64,000 nt of DNA. It comes from Opitutia bacterium. Its GTDB lineage: Bacteria; Verrucomicrobiota; Verrucomicrobiia; Opitutales; Coraliomargaritaceae. Under the pieces are notes generated by a model. It ran no database searches, was not told the origin of the DNA, and was given only the letters and a program-made list of their open reading frames with translations. This document shows, piece by piece, positions 8,981 through 16,747 of the stretch; positions within the stretch are counted from its first letter, which is position 1, and the number at the start of each line of letters is the position of its first letter. The stretch lies in contig JAQWIW010000016.1 in assembly GCA_029248665.1 (NCBI GenBank), forward strand, positions 62,001 through 126,000, in the 5' to 3' direction. The position numbers and the translations under genes are program-made.

Positions 8981-9012
8981 ACATATCAATATATCTGTAT
9001 TCATTGATATGT
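8981..9012 (+). promoter_or_regulatory. Inverted repeat upstream of metF, candidate operator
   Basis: Perfect 10-bp arms ACATATCAAT (8981-8990) and ATTGATATGT (9003-9012) are separated by 12 bases and end one base before the metF ATG at 9014. There is no room for a Shine-Dalgarno sequence. The AT-rich dyad resembles operators of small winged-helix dimers such as ArsR-family methionine-cycle regulators, but the family is not established here. As RNA the same bases could form a hairpin covering the ribosome-binding region. Confidence 0.6.
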
Positions 9013-9013
9013 C

Positions 9014-9910
9014 ATGGCATCTCAAACCATCATACAAACCATTGCTTCAGGCAAAAAGACCTTATCCCTTGAATTCTTTCCGCCCAAATCAGAAAAAGCC
9101 ATTCAACAACTGAAAAAAAGCTCCGAAGAGTTAACCAAGCTCAATCCAGATTTTGTCTCAATTACCTATGGAGCAGGAGGAAGCACTCGAAAAAGTACCT
9201 TCGATTACGCCGAACAACTGAAAAAAAATCATGATTATAAAGTCATGCCTCATTTAACCTGTGTCGGGCACTCCCAAAACGAGCTATCTGAGATCATTGA
9301 ACAGTACCAAAGTGCCGGCTTCAGAACACTCATGGCACTCCGAGGAGACCCTCAGGGCGAAAATCAAAGCTTCACTCCTCATCCCGATGGCTTTGAGTAT
9401 GCCAATGAACTCGTAGCCTTTATTAAATCAAAATTTCCCAACTTTGAAATTGGTGTAGGCGGCTACCCCGAAAAACACCCAGAAGCCCCTTCACAAGAAA
9501 GTGATATTCATAACTTAAAGAAAAAGATTGATGCAGGAGCAGACTTTATAACCACACAACTCTTCTACAATAACCATCACTACTACCGTTTTGTTGAACA
9601 GTGCCGATCCGCTCAAATCCATTGCCCAATCATACCAGGTCTCATGATCCCCACCAATCTCGAACGCGTTGAACGCTTCTGCAACTTCTGCCAAGCCGAA
9701 TTACCCAATTCGCTCAAATCCGCCCTATCCACAGCCAATGACCACCCTCAAGCACTCCAAGAAATCGCGGTAGATTGGACCTTTCAACAAATCAAAGACC
9801 TTCTCCAAAGCGGAGCCCCAGGCGTACACCTTTATATCATGAATCAATCTAAATTCATGCTACACCTCTATCAAAAGCTCAAAGAGGCCAATATTTCCTT
9901 TCAGAATTAA
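9014..9910 (+). CDS. metF: 5,10-methylenetetrahydrofolate reductase
   Basis: FAD-dependent enzyme that reduces methylene-THF to methyl-THF, supplying the methyl group for methionine synthesis. The 298-aa protein is a single TIM-barrel of normal bacterial length. Family motifs are the N-terminal SLEFFPPKSE with the catalytic Glu, FVSITYGAGGSTR, the LMALRGDP loop, DFITTQLFYNN and IIPGLMIP. It is divergent from mraZ and stands alone. A palindrome ending just before its ATG suggests dedicated regulation. The start is fixed by the N-terminal alignment to the family. Confidence 0.97.
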   Translation: MASQTIIQTIASGKKTLSLEFFPPKSEKAIQQLKKSSEELTKLNPDFVSITYGAGGSTRKSTFDYAEQLKKNHDYKVMPHLTCVGHSQNELSEIIEQYQSAGFRTLMALRGDPQGENQSFTPHPDGFEYANELVAFIKSKFPNFEIGVGGYPEKHPEAPSQESDIHNLKKKIDAGADFITTQLFYNNHHYYRFVEQCRSAQIHCPIIPGLMIPTNLERVERFCNFCQAELPNSLKSALSTANDHPQALQEIAVDWTFQQIKDLLQSGAPGVHLYIMNQSKFMLHLYQKLKEANISFQN

Positions 9911-10052
9911 AATTTTAAAGCGCCTAATCGATTTAAAAACCATATCGATCCTATCGCAGTCAAATTTCCACATATAAATCTGAAAAGATTTAAAAAATGA
10001 TTGGAAAATACAAATAATTCATTTTTCTAGAAATAATAGGCATACTATAAGC

Positions 10053-10058
10053 TATAAT
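10053..10058 (+). promoter_or_regulatory. Candidate -10 element giving a nearly leaderless transcript
   Basis: A perfect TATAAT ends eight bases before the ATG at 10067. If used, transcription would start only a base or two before the start codon. No good -35 hexamer is seen at 16-18 bp spacing, so the call is weak. Confidence 0.35.
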
Positions 10059-10066
10059 TATTATTT

Positions 10067-10363
10067 ATGAAAGATAACATAACTCGTTTAATGAAACTTG
10101 TATCCATTGTTGAGCAAATTGCTGATTCGGAACATTTTTCCCAAGAACAATTTTCTACACAACGAGATATGCAAAATATTGCTGCCGAAGGCTTACTAGC
10201 TATCGAAGAATGTAGCACACATTTACGCCGAGTCGAGTACGAGCGAAACTTGTATTATAAACTACTCAATAATGTTGCACCCCTAGAGCTAGAAAAGCTC
10301 TACAATCAAGTCATGACTATTGATGGCCAGCAATTATCCACAGACTGTAATGCCGATTCATAA
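10067..10363 (+). CDS. Unknown small soluble protein
   Basis: Reads as 98 residues starting MKDNITRLMKLVSIVEQIADSE. Mostly helical and acidic, with no signal peptide or membrane segment and no motif I recognise. The middle (AAEGLLAIEECSTHLRRVEYERNLYYKLL) could form an amphipathic helix or coiled coil. It is a single gene: metF ends 156 bp upstream and the next gene is on the other strand. A TATAAT just before the ATG suggests a leaderless transcript. No function can be assigned. Confidence 0.6.
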   Translation: MKDNITRLMKLVSIVEQIADSEHFSQEQFSTQRDMQNIAAEGLLAIEECSTHLRRVEYERNLYYKLLNNVAPLELEKLYNQVMTIDGQQLSTDCNADS

Positions 10364-10370
10364 TTTTTTT

Positions 10371-10460
10371 TGAGTCATTCACTGATTCGCCCTCAGAAAT
10401 TACTCTGGGCGATCGAAGCCCATCCCTCTTATTTTTTGCGCTAACTTCGTTAGTGACTCA
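10371..10460. repeat. Nested inverted repeats in a non-coding stretch
   Basis: Seven-base outer arms TGAGTCA (10371-10377) and TGACTCA (10454-10460) enclose two smaller hairpins: TCGCCC (10387-10392) with GGGCGA (10407-10412), and CTAAC (10441-10445) with GTTAG (10449-10453). The layout could fold as a three-way junction RNA or act as a terminator for the upstream gene, with a T-rich run near 10431. The surrounding 10364-10617 holds no other recognisable feature. Confidence 0.4.
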
Positions 10461-10617
10461 ATTATAATGGAGGCATTGTTTTCTGTAATATTGCTACAGT
10501 CCCTTCACTCTTTCATCGAATCAAGCAAAGCACGGATAAAAAAGTCACCAAAAGGACTCTCCTTCAAACCTTAAATACACACCCCAAACTGACTAAGCGA
10601 TTAGCATAGCACAGGCT

Positions 10618-11400
10618 TTAAGGACTTTTGTCATAAATTTTAGTGATTTCATAGTATGCAATTTTTTTATTTTTAGTATAGACTTGAATATCTACATAAT
10701 ATGAATCTTTCGGCCAGTCGCACCCTTGTTTATTTAATAATTTCTCTTTAACGGAAGTAGATTTAAAAATTATTTTATGACGATCATCAGCGATCATAGC
10801 TACAGTTCCATAATCATGTTTCGTATCATCAAAATCAGTCGCACTCCAATTGAAAATTACTTTTTCATAAAAGTTTTCTCCCTGTTTATTTTGAAGAATT
10901 TCTTTTTGCTTCTTTGAATTATTACGAATTATTTTTGCCTTTGGTTGATCTATTACTATCTCATTTTTGGAATCTTTTTCGTCATTTTTATTATAATAAT
11001 TTATATTAATAACCCCATTGTTCTCAATGCATGAATTACTTAAATCTATGAAATTTTGACAATTCGTTTGTTGCATTGGTAAATCTAAATTTGGTTTAAA
11101 ACTTTCATCTGATAATATAGTTATTGAATTTATAAAATGTTTAATGAATATATCTAAGCTAGAAAAAGCAACTGAAGGAAACACCATTTGAGACAATGTT
11201 ACTAGTTCTCCAATAAAAGAGCCGTTTTTTAAGTTTAAAACTCTTAGCGCTTTTTCTTCACTACTATTAAATTCGTTGCTTTTAACAATAGCGGTTTTGT
11301 ACTCATTTTGAATTGCAGAAAGTATTCCAACTAAAGATTTTAATTGAACGAGTTCATTGTTCTTAGGTGTAAATTTAATTTGTATTTTTTCCGATCTCAT
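10618..11400 (-). CDS. AT-rich orphan protein, unknown function
   Basis: Reads as 260 residues, MRSEKIQIKFTPKNNE at the start and rich in Lys, Asn and Ile. There is no signal peptide. The first 110 residues look helical with a hydrophobic patch (VFPSVAFSSLDIFIKHF), then comes a low-complexity Asn/Lys linker and a C-terminal part of beta character (FNWSATDFDDTKHDYGTVAMI). Codon use is visibly more AT-biased than in neighbouring genes. It stands alone next to tRNA-Ser, with structured non-coding DNA on both sides, which suggests acquisition by transfer. I do not recognise a family and see no catalytic motif. Confidence 0.7.
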   Translation of the reverse strand: MRSEKIQIKFTPKNNELVQLKSLVGILSAIQNEYKTAIVKSNEFNSSEEKALRVLNLKNGSFIGELVTLSQMVFPSVAFSSLDIFIKHFINSITILSDESFKPNLDLPMQQTNCQNFIDLSNSCIENNGVININYYNKNDEKDSKNEIVIDQPKAKIIRNNSKKQKEILQNKQGENFYEKVIFNWSATDFDDTKHDYGTVAMIADDRHKIIFKSTSVKEKLLNKQGCDWPKDSYYVDIQVYTKNKKIAYYEITKIYDKSP

Positions 11401-11480
11401 TAGTTGAGCTAACTAATATAATACGAGTTTTGAAAAAAAGATTTATTCCATATTTCTATGCTTAGCAGACATTGCAATCT

Positions 11481-11522
11481 AAAGGATTTTGTCGTCGCTG
11501 TGCGACTAGTAACTCATCCTTT
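11481..11522. repeat. Nested inverted repeat downstream of tRNA-Ser
   Basis: Outer arms AAAGGAT (11481-11487) and ATCCTTT (11516-11522) enclose a perfect GTCGC-TGT-GCGAC hairpin (11494-11506). It lies 28 bases past the tRNA-Ser 3' end in the tRNA's direction and upstream of the AT-rich orphan gene. It may be a processing or terminator hairpin or a remnant of an integrated element. No T-tract follows on either strand. Confidence 0.4.
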
Positions 11523-11535
11523 CTAACTCTTTTAG

Positions 11536-11552
11536 CACTTGCTTCACAAGTG
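11536..11552 (-). terminator. Hairpin touching the tRNA-Ser 3' end
   Basis: Perfect six-base arms CACTTG (11536-11541) and CAAGTG (11547-11552) with a five-base loop start inside the encoded CCA of tRNA-Ser. On the tRNA strand it could form right after the mature 3' end and help termination or processing, but it is followed by an A-rich sequence rather than a U-run. Confidence 0.3.
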
Positions 11553-11641
11553 GCGGAGACGGAGGGATTCGAACCCTCGGAACCCTTTTGAGGTTCGCTT
11601 CTTTAGCAAAGAAGTACTTTCGGCCACTCAGTCACGTCTCC
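11551..11641 (-). tRNA. tRNA-Ser (GCT anticodon)
   Basis: The 91-base class II tRNA has acceptor arms GGAGACG and CGTCTCC, discriminator G and an encoded CCA. The anticodon arm carries GCT in CTTCTTTGCTAAAGAAG, reading AGC and AGU codons. The long variable arm (CGAACCTCAAAAGGGTTCCG) and the T-loop GGTTCGAATCC are as expected for serine. Confidence 0.96.
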
Positions 11642-11744
11642 AAAACTTAAACTGGATACAAAACGAGCTTGCTTTAAAGATCAATCGAAAATTGCTCAGG
11701 GGGGTCACTTTTCACTTTTTTCACTTTTTCAGCGAATCAACTGC

Positions 11745-12188
11745 TTATTGATGATGGTATTTACTGCCGTTCAATATGGAGATTCCTCGGTAGATTTGCT
11801 CACAAAGTAACATTTGTGCGAGTTCATGGGTGAAGGTCATGGGCGACAAGGCAAGTAAGGTATCGGCTTTTGCTTTGACCTGTGGGTCGAGCCCAAAAGC
11901 ACCGCCGATGACAAAAATGGCGTGCCGTCCTTGTAGGGCTTGGAGTTCCTTGGAAAAGCTTTCTGAACTTAGGGTCTGCCCTTCTTCGGCTAAGATAAAG
12001 ATTTTGGACTGTGGATGCTTGTTTAAATAATCAAGTAGGCGTTGCCCTTCACTTTCTACGGTTCCGTCTGCAAATTCTACGGTCTCAAAACGTCCATGCC
12101 GTTTGAGTCGTTTTTGATAATCCTCGGCCAGTGATTTGATGGAAGCATTTTTTAATTTTCCAATGGTGAGTAGTGTGAGGTGAAACAT
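11745..12188 (-). CDS. rlmH: 23S rRNA (pseudouridine1915-N3)-methyltransferase RlmH
   Basis: SPOUT-class methyltransferase that methylates pseudouridine 1915 in helix 69 of 23S rRNA. The 147-aa protein has the usual compact length. The C-terminal knot shows IFVIGGAFGLDP, LSPMTFTHELAQMLLCEQIYR and the terminal GSKYHH, which are strongly conserved. The start MFHLTLLTIGK fits the family. It lies downstream of the unknown gene at 12278-13051, separated by a microsatellite. No Shine-Dalgarno is seen. Confidence 0.96.
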   Translation of the reverse strand: MFHLTLLTIGKLKNASIKSLAEDYQKRLKRHGRFETVEFADGTVESEGQRLLDYLNKHPQSKIFILAEEGQTLSSESFSKELQALQGRHAIFVIGGAFGLDPQVKAKADTLLALSPMTFTHELAQMLLCEQIYRGISILNGSKYHHQ

Positions 12189-12221
12189 ACTGAACTTTGA
12201 TCGTTAATCTTTAATTTTAAA

Positions 12222-12283
12222 CCTTAGCTTTAGTCTTAGCCTCTGCTTTAGTCTCTGCTTTAGTCTCAGTCTCAACCTTAGCC
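12222..12283 (-). repeat. Microsatellite encoding K-A-E-T repeats out of frame
   Basis: On the minus strand the sequence is built of degenerate six-base units, with the 12-mer ACTAAAGCAGAG present twice in tandem. In the frame of the upstream gene it is full of stops (TAA, TGA, TGA, TAA), while the +1 frame reads an uninterrupted tail of Lys, Ala, Glu and Thr ending at a stop at 12217-12219. One fewer A in the five-A run at 12288-12292 would join this tail to the upstream gene. Confidence 0.75.
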
Positions 12284-13051
12284 TTGCTTTTTAAAGCTCT
12301 GAGCATAATTGGCAACAGACTTAAATAAGGCATCTGCGAATGATGCGATGGTGACTAAGGTTCTTTGTATTTCTAGATCACTGAAAACAATGGCTTCTCC
12401 GTCTCGAAATGTTTTTCGATCGTTGACGATTCGGCCGATTGCCTTGCCTGCTTCATTTTGCTTTTTCTCTATCTCGAGTCGCTTGAGGTCTACTTCGAGT
12501 ACGGGATTGATCCCTTCAGGAAACATTTCTGATTTTAATATACCCTTGTTTTCGATGAGTGCTTTTAGGGCGATGATTAAATTGAGGATGGTTGTTTGGT
12601 AGTCTGAGCGAACACCATAATTTTGATTCAATAAATCAAATTTCACATCTATGGGTGCGCTTAAAAAATACTGGTGACGCTCTTCAGCGATTTTTTGTAA
12701 GCCTGCATTAAATTTATTTGTGCCTTTGGATTCTTTGAGCAGAGAGAAAAAGAAATGACTGTTGTTTAATGCGGTGACGGCGAGCCCTAAACAGTCGTTG
12801 ATGACTTGACGAACTAATAAGTCACGTGCGTAGGCCTGCATTTGTTCAAAGTTTTGATGACGCTTGCCTGAGGGCATGATTTGAGGTGCGGCCGAACGCT
12901 TTTTATAGGTCTCTTCTTGTATCGATTCCCTTGAAGCTAAGTTGAATGCGAGCATGTCGGCATGGCGTTGCAATCCATCCATAAAGTCTTGCGCCATTGC
13001 TCTTAAGTTAAGTTCTTTTGGGTTACCTTTTTTGCCGAATCCTTTATTCAT
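12278..13051 (-). CDS. Unknown helical protein with possible frameshifted C-terminus
   Basis: Reads as 257 residues, basic at the N-terminus (MNKGFGKKGNPKELN), predicted soluble and largely helical. No recognised domain, signal peptide or membrane helix. The central part (RDLLVRQVINDCLGLAVTALNNSHFFFSLLKES) is hydrophobic-helical, which may mean a self-associating or nucleoid-type protein, but that is a guess. The stop lies at the start of a microsatellite whose +1 frame encodes a K/A/E/T tail, so the true or ancestral protein may be longer. It is followed by rlmH on the same strand. Confidence 0.75.
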   Translation of the reverse strand: MNKGFGKKGNPKELNLRAMAQDFMDGLQRHADMLAFNLASRESIQEETYKKRSAAPQIMPSGKRHQNFEQMQAYARDLLVRQVINDCLGLAVTALNNSHFFFSLLKESKGTNKFNAGLQKIAEERHQYFLSAPIDVKFDLLNQNYGVRSDYQTTILNLIIALKALIENKGILKSEMFPEGINPVLEVDLKRLEIEKKQNEAGKAIGRIVNDRKTFRDGEAIVFSDLEIQRTLVTIASFADALFKSVANYAQSFKKQG

Positions 13052-13219
13052 CTCTTTTCTTATTTTTTTGCCCTACTTGCTTTCTTATTAAAGATACGTT
13101 CAGAGATTAAAACAAGTAATGCTGGATTGATCAAGTGGCAACTTTTCAAATCGAATCATTTACGGTGTTGATAAGGGAATGCTTTAAAATAATTTTGAAA
13201 GAAAATAAGGGAAAATCTC

Positions 13220-13248
13220 TTGCAGGTTATCCTAAGAATTTGTATCAC
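13220..13248 (+). promoter_or_regulatory. Candidate sigma70-type promoter for the oppABC-like operon
   Basis: TTGCAG (13220-13225) and TATCAC (13243-13248) are separated by 17 bp and lie 20 bp before the ATG at 13269. Both hexamers match the consensus at four of six positions. The rest of the 13052-13268 gap shows nothing else I can name. Confidence 0.4.
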
Positions 13249-13268
13249 ATCAGCTTGCACATAAAATC

Positions 13269-14888
13269 ATGAATTTCCTCTATTGTCTCATCATCCCATT
13301 GCTTCTGAATCTTTTGATCAGCTTGGGTTGTACACCAGCCCAAACGAATGTGGAGCGTGGAATTTCTGAGCAGGTGCTTTATATCGGGATTGGCTCTGAG
13401 CCTGAGGGACTGGACCCTCATTTGGTTTCTGGAGTGACTGAGCATTATGTCCTCCTTTCCCTTTTTGAAGGCTTGACCACAGTCGATCCTAAAACGTTGG
13501 ATATCTTACCGGGCGTAGCTGAGTCTTGGACGATCTCAGACGATGGTCTATCCTACACCTTTCACCTAGATTCAGAGGCCATGTGGTCGAATGGTGATTC
13601 TGTCTCCGCTCATGATTTTGTCTTTTCGTATGAGCGTATTCTTTCGCCAAAACTGGGTGCTCCTTACGCCTATATGCTTTACTCGATCAAGGGTGCGGAG
13701 GCCTTTCATAAGGGACAGACTGATTCTTTTTCTACCGTTGGAGTTGAGGCCTTGGATGCCCGTACTTTAAAAATCCAATTACATTCGGTGACTCCTTATT
13801 TTCTTTCTTTACCCACGCATTTTACATGGTGGCCGGTACATCCGCCTACGATTCTTAAGCATGGTGCAATGACCGATCGTATCTCGAAATGGACACAGCC
13901 AAAACATTTTGTCGGCAATGGGCCTTTTGCCTTAAAATCATGGCGTTTAAATAATGGAATTAGCGTGGTACAAAATTCTTTTTATCGAGCAGCGGATAGG
14001 CTTAAGCTGAATGGAATTGAATTCCTGCCTATCAATTTGGAGACGGAAGAACGTGCCTTTCGAGCGGGACAAATCCACATCACTTCGGGGGTGCCGACTG
14101 CACGGATTGACTGGTATCGAAGTAATCGTCCGGAAAGCATTCGCTTCGACCCATACCTCGGTGTTTATTATTATTTAGTGAATACAGAAAAAGCTCCGCT
14201 TTCGGATAAGCGAGTGCGTCAAGCTTTGGCCTATGCAATTAACCGAGAGAGTTTAACCGAATATGTTTTAAAGGGTGGGCAAAAACCTGCGTATCATTTC
14301 ACCCCTCCGAATACGGGTGGCTTTACTGCAGATAAGAACTTCACTTATGATCCAGAGAGAGCCCGTGCTTTGTTGGCGGAAGCTGGGTTTCCAAAGGGTG
14401 ATAATTTTCCTGAAATTGAATTACTCTACAATACATCTGAATCACATAAGATTGTTGCTGAGGCGATTCAGCAAATGTGGAAACAGGAACTGGGAATCAC
14501 CATACGCTTACACAATCAAGAATGGAAGGTGTATTTGGATTCACGACAGAAAGGTGATTTCGATATCGCACGTGCGGCTTGGATTGGTGATTATTTAGAC
14601 CCTTATACCTTTCTTGGATTGGGCATTTCAGACTCTGGGAATAATCATAGTGGATGGAAAGATGCTCCTTTTGATCAGTTACTCACTCAAGCCACTCAAA
14701 CTTTGGATAACGATGAACGCTTTGAACTTTTTCAAAAAGCAGAAGATCGCTTAATTGAGGCGATGCCGTTTATACCGATTTACTTCTATGTACGAAGCTT
14801 ACTCATTGATAGCTCGGTTCAAGGATGGCACTCAAACATTCTCGACTATCATCCCTATCAATTCATTTCCTTGAAAGCTGAGGATTAA
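13269..14888 (+). CDS. oppA: Peptide ABC transporter substrate-binding lipoprotein
   Basis: Periplasmic solute-binding protein of the SBP_bac_5 family that captures peptides or related solutes and delivers them to the permease pair encoded next. The 539-aa protein begins with a hydrophobic signal and a cysteine at residue 21 (LISLGC), consistent with lipoprotein processing. Family signatures include SEPEGLDPHLVSG, LFEGLTTVDPKTLDILPGVAESWTIS, LTYTFHL-like YTFHLDSEAMWSNGD, and VRQALAYAINRESL. It starts an operon with two permeases and no ATPase on the same strand. The symbol is by family resemblance; the substrate is unknown. Confidence 0.92.
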   Translation: MNFLYCLIIPLLLNLLISLGCTPAQTNVERGISEQVLYIGIGSEPEGLDPHLVSGVTEHYVLLSLFEGLTTVDPKTLDILPGVAESWTISDDGLSYTFHLDSEAMWSNGDSVSAHDFVFSYERILSPKLGAPYAYMLYSIKGAEAFHKGQTDSFSTVGVEALDARTLKIQLHSVTPYFLSLPTHFTWWPVHPPTILKHGAMTDRISKWTQPKHFVGNGPFALKSWRLNNGISVVQNSFYRAADRLKLNGIEFLPINLETEERAFRAGQIHITSGVPTARIDWYRSNRPESIRFDPYLGVYYYLVNTEKAPLSDKRVRQALAYAINRESLTEYVLKGGQKPAYHFTPPNTGGFTADKNFTYDPERARALLAEAGFPKGDNFPEIELLYNTSESHKIVAEAIQQMWKQELGITIRLHNQEWKVYLDSRQKGDFDIARAAWIGDYLDPYTFLGLGISDSGNNHSGWKDAPFDQLLTQATQTLDNDERFELFQKAEDRLIEAMPFIPIYFYVRSLLIDSSVQGWHSNILDYHPYQFISLKAED

Positions 14889-14909
14889 AGCTAAGGATTA
14901 ATTTTTTAT

Positions 14910-15827
14910 ATGTTTCAATTAAGCATCAAGCGTCTGATACAAGCAATTCCAACACTTTGGATTATTGCCACTCTGACGTTTATTTTGATGCAGTTAACCC
15001 CTGGTGGGCCTTTCGACCAAGAGAAGCCGGTCACACCTGAAATCAAAAAATTAATCGAGGCCCATTACGGAATGGATAAACCGATTCATGAGCAATATAT
15101 TCAATTTATTGTGAAACGCCTTCAAGGCGACTTTGGCCCGTCCTATAAATATGCGGGTTGGGATGTGGATGAAATTATCGCACAAGCTTTTCCGGTTTCT
15201 TTAGAGCTTGGTTTGTATGCCTTAATTATCGCCATTTTTATTGGCGTGCCTCTAGGAATCCTCACCGCTCTTTTTCATAAAAAGCCGATGGAAATTGTCT
15301 TTATGAGTATCGCCCTAATTGGGATTTGCTTACCTGCATTTGTCTTAGGGCCTCTTTTGTTATTGGTCTTTTCGACTGAGCTTGGTTGGTTCAATCCTTT
15401 TGGATGGAATTCATTCAGTGACCGTATCTTGCCTGCTTTTACCTTAGGCCTATTCTATGCCGCCTTTATCGCTCGACTGACTCGTAGCGGAACTTTGGAT
15501 GTCTTAAAACATCCCTATATCCAAACTGCGAAAGCCAAAGGACTTTCCTCTATACGAATTCTTTTTGTGCATACTTTGCGTTCTGCACTCAGCTCTGTAG
15601 TTTCTTATTTAGGCCCTGCGGTTGCGGGAATGATCTCTGGCTCCTTCGTTGTTGAAACATTATTTTTCATTCCTGGCTTAGGAAGCTTCTTTGTTAATTC
15701 AGCCTTCAATAGAGATGACACCATGGTCATGGGTACGGTGCTTTTTTATGCCGCACTGATTATTCTGTTTAACCTCATCGTAGACTTAATCCAAATTTGG
15801 ATGAACCCCAAACTGAACCGTGATTAA
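14910..15827 (+). CDS. oppB: Peptide ABC transporter permease, OppB/DppB type
   Basis: Inner-membrane permease subunit, 305 aa with about six hydrophobic segments. It begins with the typical LIQAIPTLWIIATLTFILMQLTPG, which is the first helix of DppB-type permeases, and contains the EAA-type cytoplasmic loop (YIQTAKAKGLSSIRILFVHTLR) that docks on the ATPase. The partner permease follows with an 8-bp overlap. Together with the binding protein upstream it forms the translocation pore for peptides. Confidence 0.95.
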   Translation: MFQLSIKRLIQAIPTLWIIATLTFILMQLTPGGPFDQEKPVTPEIKKLIEAHYGMDKPIHEQYIQFIVKRLQGDFGPSYKYAGWDVDEIIAQAFPVSLELGLYALIIAIFIGVPLGILTALFHKKPMEIVFMSIALIGICLPAFVLGPLLLLVFSTELGWFNPFGWNSFSDRILPAFTLGLFYAAFIARLTRSGTLDVLKHPYIQTAKAKGLSSIRILFVHTLRSALSSVVSYLGPAVAGMISGSFVVETLFFIPGLGSFFVNSAFNRDDTMVMGTVLFYAALIILFNLIVDLIQIWMNPKLNRD

Positions 15828-16698
15828 TTCAAAAACAGAAAAAGTTCATCTTTCAACGAGAGCGAGTGGCGAACAAACAAAATTGTGGGATACACTTTAC
15901 CGATCCATTAATGCACGAATTGGATTTGTGGTCTTTTTCATCATTGCTCTACTCTGCTTCCTTGGTCCACTTTTCGTACCTCACTCTTATGAGACGACTC
16001 AACTCTCACTTGGAGCGAGCCCCCCATCCTCCTTGCATTTATTTGGCACTGATGTACTCGGACGTGATCTACTCATACGTACTTTAATTGGAGGACAGAT
16101 ATCCATCTTCGTTGGTTTTTTAGCGACTGCTGTTGCTTTGATCATAGGGACTCTCTACGGAATGATTGCGGGTTATGTTGGCAAAAAGACCGATGCCTTA
16201 ATGATGCGATTTGTTGATACGCTTTATGCCCTCCCTTTCACTATTATGGTGATCCTTTTGACGGTATTATTTGGCCGAAGTCTGGTTTTGATTTTTTTGG
16301 CAATCGGTGCGGTGGAATGGCTGACCTTAGCGAGAATAGTTCGAGGCGAGACTCGTAACATCAAAACACAAGCCTATGTACAGGCAGCACAACTCTATGG
16401 CTTGCCTCACCATCAAATTATTTCAAAGCACATTCTGCGAAATCTAATCAGTCCTGTAATTGTCTTTGCCACCTTAACCATCCCTTCGGTGATTCTTTTA
16501 GAATCAGTAATCAGTTTCTTAGGCTTAGGTGTTCAAGCGCCACTTGCTTCATGGGGGAGTTTGATCAATGAGGGTGCACAGAAATTTGACGTTTATCCGT
16601 GGCTTCTAATCTTCCCGTCTATTTTCTTCTCTCTGACTATTTTATCACTCAATTTTATTGGTGATGCTTTTAGAGATGCCTTTGACCCTAATTTATAA
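15820..16698 (+). CDS. oppC: Peptide ABC transporter permease, OppC/DppC type
   Basis: Second pore subunit, 292 aa. It has the family sequence HLFGTDVLGRDLLIRTLIGGQIS after the first helix, and the EAA-type loop (YVQAAQLYGLPHHQIISKHIL). The apparent start is GTG at 15820, overlapping the oppB stop by 8 bp, which implies translational coupling. No ATPase gene follows; the next gene is on the opposite strand and belongs to a second transporter operon, so this system must borrow an ATPase from there or elsewhere. Confidence 0.94.
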   Translation: MINSKTEKVHLSTRASGEQTKLWDTLYRSINARIGFVVFFIIALLCFLGPLFVPHSYETTQLSLGASPPSSLHLFGTDVLGRDLLIRTLIGGQISIFVGFLATAVALIIGTLYGMIAGYVGKKTDALMMRFVDTLYALPFTIMVILLTVLFGRSLVLIFLAIGAVEWLTLARIVRGETRNIKTQAYVQAAQLYGLPHHQIISKHILRNLISPVIVFATLTIPSVILLESVISFLGLGVQAPLASWGSLINEGAQKFDVYPWLLIFPSIFFSLTILSLNFIGDAFRDAFDPNL

Positions 16699-16747
16699 AA
16701 TCAACGCTCTTAGAACTTTTAGAATCTACTCAACGATAACGATTCAC

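Noticed and set aside
10371-10460. Integron attC-like site
   Set aside because: The GTTAG/CTAAC pair is an internal hairpin and does not match the RYYYAAC...GTTRRRY outer boxes; no integrase gene is present.
11539-11751. Open frame on the plus strand across tRNA-Ser, with an Arg-rich 'DSNPR' start
   Set aside because: This is the classic artefact from reading the antisense of a tRNA gene; the tRNA explains the sequence fully.
16699-16747. Terminator between the converging transporter operons
   Set aside because: No stable inverted repeat with a T-run was found in these 49 bases.
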